From the NCBI RefSeq assembly GCF_009807035.1, contig NZ_WUBI01000006.1, positions 1-64,000 of the forward strand: a stretch of 64,000 nt of DNA. The letters run 5' to 3'. Below the pieces are notes generated by a model. That model searched no databases and was not told the origin of the DNA. It was given only the letters and a program-made list of their open reading frames with translations. The stretch comes from Paenibacillus dendrobii. GTDB lineage: Bacteria; Bacillota; Bacilli; Paenibacillales; Paenibacillaceae. Below, one piece after another: positions 26,404 to 35,255 of the stretch (its first letter is position 1; the number at the start of each line of letters is the position of its first letter). The position numbers and the translations under genes are program-made.

Positions 26404-27111
26404 TTATATCACACCGGGTGAGGTATTGAGAGTGCGCGATATCCAACATTTGCAAGTTTCGAGCTGCTGCTCGAACACTTTTTCCTGAAGCTGGTTGTCT
26501 TCGATCAGATACGCGTAATCCAGCAGATTGGGCAGGCAGGGAAGGTCCAGTACTTCCTTGCAAAAAGCATGCGCAGCGATCTCGCTGCATTGTACCACAC
26601 TTGATCTCTTCGTATAGGGTCCCAGCTTGAAGACTTCGATCGGTTCGAGCCTCTCATTCGTAAAAGATCCCTCCCGGTACTCCAGCCAGTGATAGAACTC
26701 ATGCGCCAGATGAATATCGATGAGACGGTCCATATCCGGCTCAGCCGTGGGAGACGCTCCCAAAATATTTCGGCATACTCGCTGCATCCCGTTAAGGGAT
26801 GAAGAGTACAGAAGGATCTGGGGCGGTTTTTTGGCAAAATCAATCTGTGCCCGGAAGGAGACCTGATGAAAATCGCCGGATGCGTCTGTCACCTCATGAC
26901 GAAGTCCGGCTTCCCTGTACATACGGCGGATGTTGCAGCCCTTGTACTTCTCTGCCGCAACACGGCCGGCCCGCAGCGACGCTTGGACATAATAGGCAAT
27001 CTTATCTTCAGGAATCTTATGAAAAAGCGGGTCCTGCTTCAGCTCCATGCAACCCAATATTTCATCGGATAGATGGGTGAGAGGATTGGTTAGCAGAGAA
27101 TGAACCGTCAT
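26404..27111 (-). CDS. Uncharacterised zincin-like protein with HExxH motif
   Basis: 235 residues, no signal peptide or membrane segment. HEFYH (137-141) is a zinc-binding HExxH motif preceded by the helix IDIHLA. Thirty-six residues later Glu177 lies in SEIAAHAFCKEVLDLP. That E-x-x-A-x-x-F-x-x-x-L pattern resembles the third-ligand helix of ImmA/IrrE-type gluzincins. The rest is not recognised. Upstream is the hydantoinase-like gene (51 bp away) and downstream the RpiR regulator. The ATG has AAAGGAG at good spacing. Whether it cleaves a protein, perhaps the regulator, or merely senses metal, is open. I am confident of the gene, less so of the catalytic reading. Confidence 0.75.
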   Translation of the reverse strand: MTVHSLLTNPLTHLSDEILGCMELKQDPLFHKIPEDKIAYYVQASLRAGRVAAEKYKGCNIRRMYREAGLRHEVTDASGDFHQVSFRAQIDFAKKPPQILLYSSSLNGMQRVCRNILGASPTAEPDMDRLIDIHLAHEFYHWLEYREGSFTNERLEPIEVFKLGPYTKRSSVVQCSEIAAHAFCKEVLDLPCLPNLLDYAYLIEDNQLQEKVFEQQLETCKCWISRTLNTSPGVI

Positions 27112-27162
27112 TTGAAGTGACTCCTTTCGACCACGTGTATAGGATTAAGCGAAAAATTACCG

Positions 27163-29307
27163 TTACTGATATGCCACAATCAGCAGTTCATCCGAAGCTG
27201 CCAGCATTTCCGTTTCAATCTCCAGAATGGATACCAGCTGCTCCTTGGTCTGCATGCCGGTCAAATCGAGCATCTTTTCCTTATAGAAGACAAATACCTT
27301 CGGAATAGTAGCATTGGCGTCAGAATAAATGGTGTTGTCATCCAGAAAATCATTCAGGGCTTCTGCCGATGCTTTGTTGAGCTTCGCGTAATGGACATTG
27401 CTCTTCTTGAAGCGGACCACGCCTTCACGGTCCAGAATGCTGACGCTGCTGGATTTCTTCTTCAGCAAGCCGAAGAAGGACTTCTTCACGCTTTCGCTGG
27501 TGAACAGGCTCCAGCGTCCGCTCTGCGCAGCGAGAACCGTGGCTTCTACGGGCTGATCGATCGAGCTGGCGGCAATCGCCTTCATGTCTTCGGCGGACAT
27601 GGCTTCCTGAGCCAGATCCTTCGAGCGCAGCTCGGTGGAGCCGGTAGCCACGGCGCGGAGAATGTTCTTCTGACTGTCGATCTCGATCGTCACTTCGACG
27701 GTATCCTCGGAGGCGCCGGATTTAACGATCCGCTCGACGATCTCGGCACGGATGCGCTTGATGTCCTCGTCGGTCGGATTGACAACAGTGCGTTCAAGCT
27801 GTTCTTTGACCATCGCGAGCGCGACGCCAATGGTGGAGACATACGGCGCATTATTGGCGATTTGGCATTTGAAGCTCTCACGTTCTGCCATTGCAGGTAC
27901 CAGCACCGCGCCGCTGCCCCCGCCGCCTACGAGCGTGACGAAGGAGCGGTCCAGCTCATAGTCGTCTATCATTTCATTGACGGTCTTCATGGTCTTGTCG
28001 ATAGCAATATCCATGACCTGTCTGGCCGCTTCTTCAACACGGACCTCGATTTGGTCCGCGAGTGCCTTCCAAGCCTTCACGGCTGCTTCCTTATTGCCTT
28101 TGGCATAATCACCGTCCGGAATATAGTTCAGAATGTTCGCCGCGCCGGCGAGGGTATAGGAGTATTCTTTACCGTTACTGCATTCGCAGATGGCGTATTC
28201 GGCGGGATCCCCTTCACGGGGGCTGATGAATTTCACTTTTGGATCCGAGATATGTTCCGCGGGAGCAAAGGCTTCGTATTCCTTGCCTGCAATATGCGCG
28301 CTCCGCGGCCCGACATCCGTGATGCGTCCTCCCGCGACTTTGATCATGCTGCCGCCGGCGATGCCGAGCGTGCGCACGTCCAGAGACTGCAAATAGGTGC
28401 GGTGACCGCCGACCTCGGCATTCTTGATCATGACCTTGCCGTTCTTAATGACAGAGATGTCGACGCTGGTGCCGCCGACTTCGAAGAAAATGCCGTCAGA
28501 AATTTTCTCGTACATCAAGGCTCCGGCGACACCGGCGGCAAGGCCCGACAGCATCGTCAGGATCGGCCGCTTGCGGACCTCGTCGATGCTCATGACGCCG
28601 CCGTCGCAGCGCATGATCATAAGCTGCGACTGAATGTTGGCATTCTTGACGGACTTCTCTGTCATATTGGCGGTTTCCATCATTTTCGGAATGAGGGAGG
28701 CATTGACGACAGCCGTCCTTGTCCGTGTCTTCAGCCCGTAGAGTTGGCTGATCTCATGCCCGCCTGTCGCATAGATGCCTTTGCGGTTTGCAAGCTCGAC
28801 TACCCGCAGCTCATTGGCAGGATCATCAACGCTGTAGGCTTCGGAAGCGACGATGACCTCGGCACCTTGGCCAGCGAGTTCATCGATAGCGGCTTCAATC
28901 TGCTCATCCGTCAGATTTTTGGAATCCAGATACGTGTGGTAGGTATGCAAAAACTTGCCGGGTGCAAGCTCAATATCTCCTGGATTGGATTCGGAGCGGG
29001 CACTGAGACCGTCCAGGCCTGTTCCCATACCGATAATGCCGACTCGTGCGACGTCACCCTCGAGTAGAGCATTCGTGGCCTGCGTTGTCCCATGGGCGAT
29101 GAAGGTGACGTCCTCCGGTCGAATGTCTTTGCTGCTTAAGATTTGATTCAGAATTTGAACGATCCCCTTCGCCACGCCGTCAGGGTCGTGGTGGGTGGTC
29201 GGAATTTTCATTTTTTCGATGACTTCGAACGTATCGTTATCGATGAGGGCCGCGTCGGTAAACGTACCGCCGACGTCAATGCCCACCCTTACCTTTTGTC
29301 TCCCCAT
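27163..29307 (-). CDS. Hydantoinase/oxoprolinase family protein (HyuA-type)
   Basis: 714 residues. The N-terminal domain opens with VRVGIDVGGTFTDAALID, the ASKHA-type phosphate loop of HyuA N-domains. The motif FIAHGTTQATNALLEG follows at about residue 70. A central hydantoinase-A ATPase region has MRCDGGVMSIDEV and FEVGGTSVDISVIKNG. The last 150 residues are a divergent tail. Relatives hydrolyse cyclic amides such as 5-oxoproline or hydantoins with ATP, or carboxylate ketones. There is no HyuB partner in the operon, so the substrate cannot be assigned. It has an AGGAGG site. Confidence 0.85.
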   Translation of the reverse strand: MGRQKVRVGIDVGGTFTDAALIDNDTFEVIEKMKIPTTHHDPDGVAKGIVQILNQILSSKDIRPEDVTFIAHGTTQATNALLEGDVARVGIIGMGTGLDGLSARSESNPGDIELAPGKFLHTYHTYLDSKNLTDEQIEAAIDELAGQGAEVIVASEAYSVDDPANELRVVELANRKGIYATGGHEISQLYGLKTRTRTAVVNASLIPKMMETANMTEKSVKNANIQSQLMIMRCDGGVMSIDEVRKRPILTMLSGLAAGVAGALMYEKISDGIFFEVGGTSVDISVIKNGKVMIKNAEVGGHRTYLQSLDVRTLGIAGGSMIKVAGGRITDVGPRSAHIAGKEYEAFAPAEHISDPKVKFISPREGDPAEYAICECSNGKEYSYTLAGAANILNYIPDGDYAKGNKEAAVKAWKALADQIEVRVEEAARQVMDIAIDKTMKTVNEMIDDYELDRSFVTLVGGGGSGAVLVPAMAERESFKCQIANNAPYVSTIGVALAMVKEQLERTVVNPTDEDIKRIRAEIVERIVKSGASEDTVEVTIEIDSQKNILRAVATGSTELRSKDLAQEAMSAEDMKAIAASSIDQPVEATVLAAQSGRWSLFTSESVKKSFFGLLKKKSSSVSILDREGVVRFKKSNVHYAKLNKASAEALNDFLDDNTIYSDANATIPKVFVFYKEKMLDLTGMQTKEQLVSILEIETEMLAASDELLIVAYQ

Positions 29308-29324
29308 AATGTCCTCCTGAAGAT

Positions 29325-29356
29325 GGGCAAAGGGCCGTTTGAATGGTTCTTTGCCC
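29325..29356 (-). other. Leader hairpin before the hydantoinase-like gene
   Basis: GGGCAAAG (29325-29332) and CTTTGCCC (29349-29356) are perfect inverted repeats in the 214-bp gap between the transporter and the hydantoinase-like gene. They end about 5 bp ahead of the latter's ribosome binding site. On the minus strand no T tract follows, so a role in mRNA stability or translation is more likely than termination. The rest of the gap shows nothing further. Confidence 0.5.
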
Positions 29357-29521
29357 GGGCTTTTTGTAGCTGTATCATCACGCCGGATGCGAATTATTCT
29401 TACGATCGTTGTTCCAGAATAATTCCGCCTCCTCCGTTGAAGCGAAAATTTCCAGACACCTTATGTCCGAAACTTATCCGCGGACCTTTTTGAATGAACC
29501 CTTATCTCTAACCTTTAACCT

Positions 29522-30814
29522 CTAGAACACCATGAACGCTCCGATAATCATGGAGATCAGCACCGATGCCATCGTCCATGGAAGCGTCTTTTTCAAAATC
29601 TCGTTAATGTCGCTCTTCGTAAAATCAGCCACCCACACGTTGTGCGAGTTGGTAGGATCGGAAACGGACTGCACATTGCTGACAGCGCGCAGCGCGAGCA
29701 TGGCGGCAACCGGCGTCATGCCAGCCGTGACGAAGAGGGCGGCGATGCCGCTGCCCAGACCCCATACGTTCAGCGGTCCGCGGTAGATCGCGAGCGGGGA
29801 CAGGATCGTAAAGAACAGGATGTACATCAACGGTGTGCCAGGCAGAACGGACTCGATCAGCGGCGAGATTACAGCCGACACCTGCGGAGACATCACGGAG
29901 CTCAGCAGAATGCCGATGCCGATCATCAGCGCCATGGCGCCGGCGACATCCTGAATGCCTTCAATCATTGCACTGGATAGGATGTGGATCGGGCGTTTCG
30001 GCCAGGTCAGCAGGATCGTCACGATCGCGCCAATAATAACCGCCGGTACAATGTCGATTTTGAAAATGAAGACGAGAAGGACCGGTACGAGCGGACTGAT
30101 CAGCGCAATGGCAGGTACCTTCTTGTTGTCGCCGGGCGTTGCTGCAGGCATCGCCCAGGCTTTGCGGCCTTTGCCGTCTCTTTTAATATAGAAGACGATC
30201 ATGAGGAGCGAGATCACGATTAGTGGAAGGGCCACGACCAAGGTATAGTTGGCGATCTTATCGACCGAGAGGCCCAGCACATCCACGTACACCGCCCAGT
30301 TGGACACGTTGAAGAGAGAGCCGACACCAACGGCCAGTAAGACAACGATGGAGGCGACGAATTGCGAAATGCCTGCCGTCAGCATGATCGGAATGACGAT
30401 GGTACCGACCAGGATGACCATGCCGAGCCCGCCTGCTGCGGAAAAAATGATGGATGCGGTAATGAAAAATAGAATAGCAATAAGTACGGGTTTATCTCCG
30501 GCCAGCTCTGCAGCCTTGCGGATAATGGATTTGGTGATGCCGACCTTGTTCAGAATTTGACCGAACCAGGCACCGAACACGAGGCCGGCGATCGCGCCGG
30601 ACAGCTTCATGGAGCCGGCTGCCAGAATCGTCTTGGCGATGGAGGTCACCTCTGGATTGTTCGACATCCACGGCACGCCGGCGATAATGGCGAAGAGGAT
30701 CGCCATGCAGGGCATTGCCAGAATGGTCGGCAGCTTGCGTGCCATCATGAGTCCTACAAACACCAGAAAGACGAGCAGAATGCCGATTGCTTGGAACCAC
30801 ATTGACGTTGTCAC
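29522..30814 (-). CDS. Carboxylate transporter of the GntP/CitMHS-like ion-transporter group
   Basis: 430 residues with about eleven or twelve hydrophobic helices and two conserved re-entrant-type regions: the first half has SIIFSAAGGLGMVILVG, the second SNVQSVSDPTNSHNVWV. This inverted-repeat layout is that of the IT superfamily, which takes up organic acids. It probably imports the substrate of the operon. I chose GTG 30814 since GAGAGGGG lies 8 bases upstream. It starts 36 bp after the FAD oxidoreductase. The exact family and the substrate are inferred only. Confidence 0.8.
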   Translation of the reverse strand: MTTSMWFQAIGILLVFLVFVGLMMARKLPTILAMPCMAILFAIIAGVPWMSNNPEVTSIAKTILAAGSMKLSGAIAGLVFGAWFGQILNKVGITKSIIRKAAELAGDKPVLIAILFFITASIIFSAAGGLGMVILVGTIVIPIMLTAGISQFVASIVVLLAVGVGSLFNVSNWAVYVDVLGLSVDKIANYTLVVALPLIVISLLMIVFYIKRDGKGRKAWAMPAATPGDNKKVPAIALISPLVPVLLVFIFKIDIVPAVIIGAIVTILLTWPKRPIHILSSAMIEGIQDVAGAMALMIGIGILLSSVMSPQVSAVISPLIESVLPGTPLMYILFFTILSPLAIYRGPLNVWGLGSGIAALFVTAGMTPVAAMLALRAVSNVQSVSDPTNSHNVWVADFTKSDINEILKKTLPWTMASVLISMIIGAFMVF

Positions 30815-30850
30815 AAGAATTTCCCCTCTCAAATGGGCTGCTACGCGAAT

Positions 30851-32200
30851 CTAAACCTCCAGATAAGCTCCTTGCTCCTTCAAAATCGTCTGCACTTTCT
30901 TGATGTCGATGTCCTGAACGTCACGTCCTTCAAGAGCCGCGAGCGCTGCCGCAACGCCGCCCCCATGTCCGATGGCGCCTGTTGTCGGCGTGGTTCTCAT
31001 GGCTGCCTGCGCCTCGAAGGTTGCCGAAATGCAGCGGCCAATGACAATGAGATTCTTCATGGAGTCCGTGATCATGCAGGAAAAAGGAATGCTGTACATG
31101 CCGCCCCATTCCAGTTTTTGATGCTTCGTGCCCTCGCCGTCGGGGCTGTGAATATCGATCGGATAGCCGGAGTGCGCGATCGTATCGTCAAACAGACGCT
31201 GTTCCAGAATATCCTCTGCCGTCAGGGTGTACACTCCTTTGATCTGCCGCGAACCGCGGACGCCGATATTCGGTCCCGTGGATTCCACGACGGCATGCTC
31301 GAAGCCGGGAATATATTTGCGTACGAAAAGCTCCAGTTCCCGGCACTGCTTGCGTCCGACCATTTCAGCCTTGCTCAGGCTGAGCGCGTCGGTTGCGTCA
31401 TGGCCAAGAATACGAGTCGTATTGAGAATGACTTCGCCTGGATTATTCGTTTCGAAGAATAGGATATTCTCGCGCGGGATGGAAATCTCGCCGCGCTCCT
31501 TGGCTTTCTTGAAGAGGCTGTCAAAGCCGCCCACGGAGAGGCGGGGAGCCTTCTCGATGATGGAGGTGTCTCCGCCATACAGGGGGAAATCCTCCGGGTG
31601 GCTGTGAATATATTCCTTGACCTTTGGAATGTCGACATTGTACATTTTCATCTTCAGAGTCATCGGCTGTGTCGCCCCGTCGGATTCGCGGCCCTTCGTG
31701 TATTCCACGCCGGCGCCCGCCGAGAGGTCTCCGTCACCTGTAGCATCAATGAAGACAGAGGCTTGGATCCTACTAATCCCAGACTTGTTGCAGACCTGGA
31801 TTTCAGCAATGCGGCCATCTTCCGCGTGCACGCCGGCCAGCATCGTGTGGTAGAGAATGTCGCCTCCGGCTTCCGTTACCATCAGTTCGAGCTCATGCTT
31901 CATCGCTTCGGCATCGAACGGGGTGACCGAGTATGTAAAGCCAACCGTATCGAAAATATGCCCTGGAGATTTGCCGAGTTTTTTGAGCCTTTCGATCAAC
32001 TGATCGGTATAGCCCTGAATGGCCTGCTTGTCACCGGCATGGAAGGTCATCATGGGACCGACGCCGTTGGCTGTCAGCGTTCCGCCCAGGAAACCGTGCG
32101 ACTCGATGATCAGCGTCCTTGCTCCGGTTCGGGATGCCGCGATCGCGGCCATGGACCCCGAGATGCCTCCGCCCATGACGACAACGTCATATTGCTGCAT
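30851..32200 (-). CDS. FAD-dependent oxidoreductase (FAD_oxidored family)
   Basis: 449 residues. The Rossmann motif VVVMGGGISGSMAAIAASRTG at the N-terminus binds FAD, and ESHGFLGGTLTANGVGP completes the site. ASVFIDATGDGDLSAGAG in the middle is the second FAD-contacting strand. The family often accompanies catabolic operons, oxidising or reducing small carboxylates. It is the first gene of the minus-strand operon. I chose ATG 32200 with GAGGAG 8 bases upstream; a GTG at 32209 is too close to that site. Confidence 0.88.
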   Translation of the reverse strand: MQQYDVVVMGGGISGSMAAIAASRTGARTLIIESHGFLGGTLTANGVGPMMTFHAGDKQAIQGYTDQLIERLKKLGKSPGHIFDTVGFTYSVTPFDAEAMKHELELMVTEAGGDILYHTMLAGVHAEDGRIAEIQVCNKSGISRIQASVFIDATGDGDLSAGAGVEYTKGRESDGATQPMTLKMKMYNVDIPKVKEYIHSHPEDFPLYGGDTSIIEKAPRLSVGGFDSLFKKAKERGEISIPRENILFFETNNPGEVILNTTRILGHDATDALSLSKAEMVGRKQCRELELFVRKYIPGFEHAVVESTGPNIGVRGSRQIKGVYTLTAEDILEQRLFDDTIAHSGYPIDIHSPDGEGTKHQKLEWGGMYSIPFSCMITDSMKNLIVIGRCISATFEAQAAMRTTPTTGAIGHGGGVAAALAALEGRDVQDIDIKKVQTILKEQGAYLEV

Positions 32201-32272
32201 GTTCTCCACTCCTCTTGTCGCAAGTTTTGAATTTCCTTTTAATGCCTTTAGGCTAACAAAATAATATTACTT

Positions 32273-32286
32273 TGTAAACGCTTTTA
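32273..32286 (-). promoter_or_regulatory. cre (CcpA-binding) site upstream of the FAD oxidoreductase operon
   Basis: TGTAAACGCTTTTA matches the cre consensus TGWAARCGYTWNCW at 13 of 14 positions. It is 73 bp upstream of the first gene of the operon. Carbon catabolite repression of the operon is inferred. Confidence 0.7.
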
Positions 32287-32328
32287 GAAAATAATTTTCC
32301 GAATATCCGAAAATATAGAAAATTATTT
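32287..32328. promoter_or_regulatory. Palindromes next to the cre site, possible RpiR operator
   Basis: GAAAATAATTTTC (32287-32299) is a perfect palindrome around a central A. It overlaps a second, imperfect one, TTTTCCGAATATCCGAAAA (32295-32313). A related half, GAAAATTATTT (32318-32328), follows. RpiR-type regulators often bind GAAA..TTTC palindromes, and an RpiR gene ends this operon. Confidence 0.5.
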
Positions 32329-32382
32329 ACAGACTCATAGAGATCGTTTTATAGAAGGACCATTGATGAAAAATAAGAACAC

Positions 32383-32422
32383 AAAAAAAGAAGACTGCCG
32401 ACCTTCGGAAGCCTTCTTTTTT
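32383..32422. terminator. Bidirectional terminator between the FAD operon head and the PepSY gene
   Basis: AAAAAAAGAAG..CTTCTTTTTT with an inner GACTGCCGACCTTCGGAAGCC. It ends the PepSY gene on the minus strand. Confidence 0.82.
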
Positions 32423-32448
32423 CATGGATATACCTGTCTTCTTCAGTC

Positions 32449-33162
32449 CTAGTCATCCTGACCGAGGCTAAGGATCTTGCCGGTTTTGGCATCGATTTTG
32501 ATTTCATACTCGCGAGTGGAAGTATGCACGTCCACCTCATAGTAAGTGGGTCCGTTTTTTCGTTCGATCTTCCATTTGGTTGCAGTTCCATTCACCTTTT
32601 GAGTGGCTGTCTGCATCGCCTTTTGCTCATCAATAATCCCGGTCAAATCAATCTTGGACTGTGCCCGGTCCGTTTTGACCTTGCTCTGATCCAGCTTTTC
32701 CGTTTTATTTTCAATGATGCTCTTATCCTCCGCATGAATGCCGACTTTGGTCTTTTCCGTATCCGTCATCATCTCGACTTTGTAGACGTAGACCTGATTT
32801 TCGAGCTCAATCTCCAATTTGGTAACATCGCCCGAGCCTTTTGTGGCAGCGATATCGAGCGCTTCCTTCGGGGTCACTTTAAACGTTGTTTTTTGCAAGT
32901 CCAGATGTCCCTGCTTGTCTATGCCCGTTTGTTTCTCAGGAGATGACGGAGTGGAAGAAGGTGGGGTGGTATGATCCGCAGCGTTATTGGCAGCGTCCTG
33001 ACCCGTGCCTTCATTCGTATTCGTTCCGGTATCTGTCCCTTGCGTCGTATTTTGGCCAGTGCCCTGATTGCTGCTTTGCCCATTGTCCGCCGCTTTGGAA
33101 GAGCAGCCTGCGGCTCCGATCAAGAGCAGGATTCCGAGTGCGATGATCGTGATCTTTTTCAT
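32449..33162 (-). CDS. PepSY-domain lipoprotein
   Basis: 237 residues. The signal ends in a lipobox LLIGAAGC, so the protein is anchored outside the membrane. A Gly, Thr, Asn and Gln-rich linker (about 25-80) follows. Two PepSY modules then appear: the first from FKVTPKEALDIAATKGSG, the second from DEQKAMQTATQKVNGTATK to the end with DAKTGKILSLGQDD. PepSY domains are often inhibitory toward peptidases or sense envelope conditions. I chose ATG 33162 because AAAGGAG precedes it; the longer frame from 33237 adds a non-signal extension. Confidence 0.88.
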   Translation of the reverse strand: MKKITIIALGILLLIGAAGCSSKAADNGQSSNQGTGQNTTQGTDTGTNTNEGTGQDAANNAADHTTPPSSTPSSPEKQTGIDKQGHLDLQKTTFKVTPKEALDIAATKGSGDVTKLEIELENQVYVYKVEMMTDTEKTKVGIHAEDKSIIENKTEKLDQSKVKTDRAQSKIDLTGIIDEQKAMQTATQKVNGTATKWKIERKNGPTYYEVDVHTSTREYEIKIDAKTGKILSLGQDD

Positions 33163-33272
33163 GATGCAAAACTCCTTTCGCCTGTATTTTAACCATGGCC
33201 GGGACTTTAAAACATCCGCCGCACCCGATGAATTCAACCCTTCGGCGAAGCCGGGATGTCATTTCACATCGC

Positions 33273-33332
33273 AAAAAAGCCCTCGCTGTCGCTTCCTGAA
33301 GAGAAGGGAGCTGACAGCGAGGGCTTTTTTTT
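33273..33332. terminator. Strong terminator after the secreted-protein gene
   Basis: AAAAAAGCCCTCGCTGTC pairs with GACAGCGAGGGCTTTTTT. It has A and T tracts on both sides and lies 30 bp beyond the stop of the minus-strand gene at 33363. Confidence 0.92.
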
Positions 33333-33362
33333 GCTGATTCATAGGTGAATGATTGGATAATT

Positions 33363-34307
33363 TTACATGCCTGATGCGGCTTTTCTGTATTTATCGACTT
33401 CAGGGGTCAGGGTGTCGTTGTTTTTCTTCAGCACGTCCAGGAAGCCTTGCAGCTTTTTGATGTATCCGCTCTTGGTTGGATCGCCTTTGCTGACGGCAGC
33501 TTGCAGGGCGGCCTTTGCTTTGGCATCGACTTTTTTGGTGTCATAATCAAAGAGCGGCGTGTTATTGAGGCCGGACATGGAAATGCTCAAGTATTGATTA
33601 AACAGCGACTTCACCTGGGCCGTGCGGTTCGAATGCGGGAAGGATTTCACGAAGGCTTCCTGCGCCAACGCGCGCTTGGTCACTTCCGTCCATCCGATGG
33701 ATAAGGCAGCGTCATTGGCAAACGGAGCTTTGGTTTCGGCGGTCATGATGTCGATATAGCTCTTGATGTCGGCGGACACATAAGAACGAACCTTCTGGAA
33801 TCTTGGGTAATCCAGGACGAGATAGTACATGCCTTCCGATGTGTCGATGCGGTAGCCGCTGTCGCGGGCGCCCTTGAACAGAGATTTCAGACTTTTGTCG
33901 TTGGTTTTATTGATCAAGGCGGTCAGGTCGTCGCCGGATTTCATGAGCTTCATCAGTTTGGTCTGGATACTGTCCTTGAAAAACTTGTCGTTCCAAGCAT
34001 CCAGATGGGCTTTTTCGGCATTTTCGAGCTTCAGCACCATCATGGAACCCTGCCAAGGCGTCACCTGATAGATGTTCTTCTCCATGTAGCTGACGGCTTC
34101 GGCTTGCTTGGATGGGGATTTGAGCAAGCTCATCATATGGTTGTAGACTGCATTGGCATGCGCCGTTTTGGCGGAAGCCGCAGTAGATGCGGATACGGTT
34201 TGGTTAACTGTAGTGGTTCCGGCTGCATGGGTCGCTCCAGCACCTGCCTGCAGACTGATAGCGGCTATAAGGGCAGCGGCTGTAAATGCTGATTTGGTAA
34301 ATTTCAT
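33363..34307 (-). CDS. Secreted protein of unknown function
   Basis: 314 residues. A signal peptide (MKFTKSAFTAAALIAAISL then QAGAGATHAAG) is followed by a mostly helical, Lys, Ala and Leu-rich body without Cys. I see no catalytic motif. The start ATG 34307 has GGAGGTG upstream; an in-frame upstream ATG would add 44 unsupported residues. Flanked by terminators on both sides, it is a single-gene unit. No family recognised. Confidence 0.8.
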   Translation of the reverse strand: MKFTKSAFTAAALIAAISLQAGAGATHAAGTTTVNQTVSASTAASAKTAHANAVYNHMMSLLKSPSKQAEAVSYMEKNIYQVTPWQGSMMVLKLENAEKAHLDAWNDKFFKDSIQTKLMKLMKSGDDLTALINKTNDKSLKSLFKGARDSGYRIDTSEGMYYLVLDYPRFQKVRSYVSADIKSYIDIMTAETKAPFANDAALSIGWTEVTKRALAQEAFVKSFPHSNRTAQVKSLFNQYLSISMSGLNNTPLFDYDTKKVDAKAKAALQAAVSKGDPTKSGYIKKLQGFLDVLKKNNDTLTPEVDKYRKAASGM

Positions 34308-34441
34308 GGTTAAAGCACCTCCAAGGTTTCGATACATTGATATTACCCGCGTGTTGTTTCGTGATGACATCCGTTTGTTTCGGACTTGTAAACATTTGAA
34401 AGAAAATTGGAAATCATTCCAGGAATATATTCGATTCATAA

Positions 34442-34496
34442 AAAAAACATCCTCGCCGGCAACGAATGAAGCATTGTGCCGCGCAAGGATGTTTTT
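34442..34496 (-). terminator. Terminator after the DUF1129 gene
   Basis: AAAAACATCCT and CCGGCA pair with TGCCG and AAGGATGTTTTT. On the minus strand it lies just beyond the stop at 34509. Confidence 0.82.
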
Positions 34497-34508
34497 AATT
34501 TCAGGTCG

Positions 34509-35174
34509 TTATCTGGATTTTCGCAAGAAAATAAACCGGATACCGAGGAAACCTATGATGCAGAAGACGAGACTAAGCACCGGCGGTATCGTAAACACGG
34601 GCAGCATGTTGCGCAGCGAGAAGCCGATCGCCATCACGACGACAGCGATAATCAAGTAGATGCCGATGGCTTTCAAGTTGATTCCGGGCTTCCGGTTCTC
34701 ATTCTCCTGCGGCTTGCTTAGCGACTTTATGAGGACTTCCATAATGACAATGGATCCGACAGCCACCAGAATGATCGCGAGCAGACTGACGCGGTTCAGC
34801 GAACTGCCGCTGTAGCCCGCAAGCTGAGATCCGAAGCCGACGACGGTCTCTATCAGAAACAGAATGGTGAGCGCGGTCCAGGCAATCATGATGTAATAAG
34901 CCGCACCTTCGACAGGCTTGACCGACGGCAGCGTTTCAACCACCGTACGTGCATATTCCTCCGCGTTCCCGCCGAACAGTTTAGAAGCTGAGGTGCCTTT
35001 TTTCTGTGCATCCAGCACGTCCTTGGCGAGCTCCAGCAGACGTTTCTCGGCCTGCTGACGGTCTGCGCGGCTATCGCGTACGTATACGACGATATCCTCG
35101 TAAAAATCCTTGTTCGCCGGAGTCATCTGCTCCCGCAAACGATTGTTCTCTTGTATCATTTGTCTTGTTGACAT
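34509..35174 (-). CDS. DUF1129 family membrane protein
   Basis: 221 residues. A soluble N-terminal part (about 1-90) has ENNRLREQMTPANKDFYEDI and the family-typical AQKKGTSASKLFGGN. Four hydrophobic helices follow, ending in a basic tail FLRKSR. This arrangement matches DUF1129 proteins, whose function is unknown. ATG 35174 has GGAGG at proper spacing. Confidence 0.78.
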   Translation of the reverse strand: MSTRQMIQENNRLREQMTPANKDFYEDIVVYVRDSRADRQQAEKRLLELAKDVLDAQKKGTSASKLFGGNAEEYARTVVETLPSVKPVEGAAYYIMIAWTALTILFLIETVVGFGSQLAGYSGSSLNRVSLLAIILVAVGSIVIMEVLIKSLSKPQENENRKPGINLKAIGIYLIIAVVVMAIGFSLRNMLPVFTIPPVLSLVFCIIGFLGIRFIFLRKSR

Positions 35175-35255
35175 ATCCGTTCCTCCGTATACAAACATAC
35201 AACAAGTATAGGAACAGGAGCTGACGAATTCAAGGCCCGGGAGTTCCTTCCTGGC

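Noticed and set aside
27391..29067. 558-codon plus-strand frame opposite the hydantoinase-like gene
   Set aside because: The minus-strand protein shows clear motifs; the plus-strand product is an Asp, His, Gly-rich shadow without a start signal.
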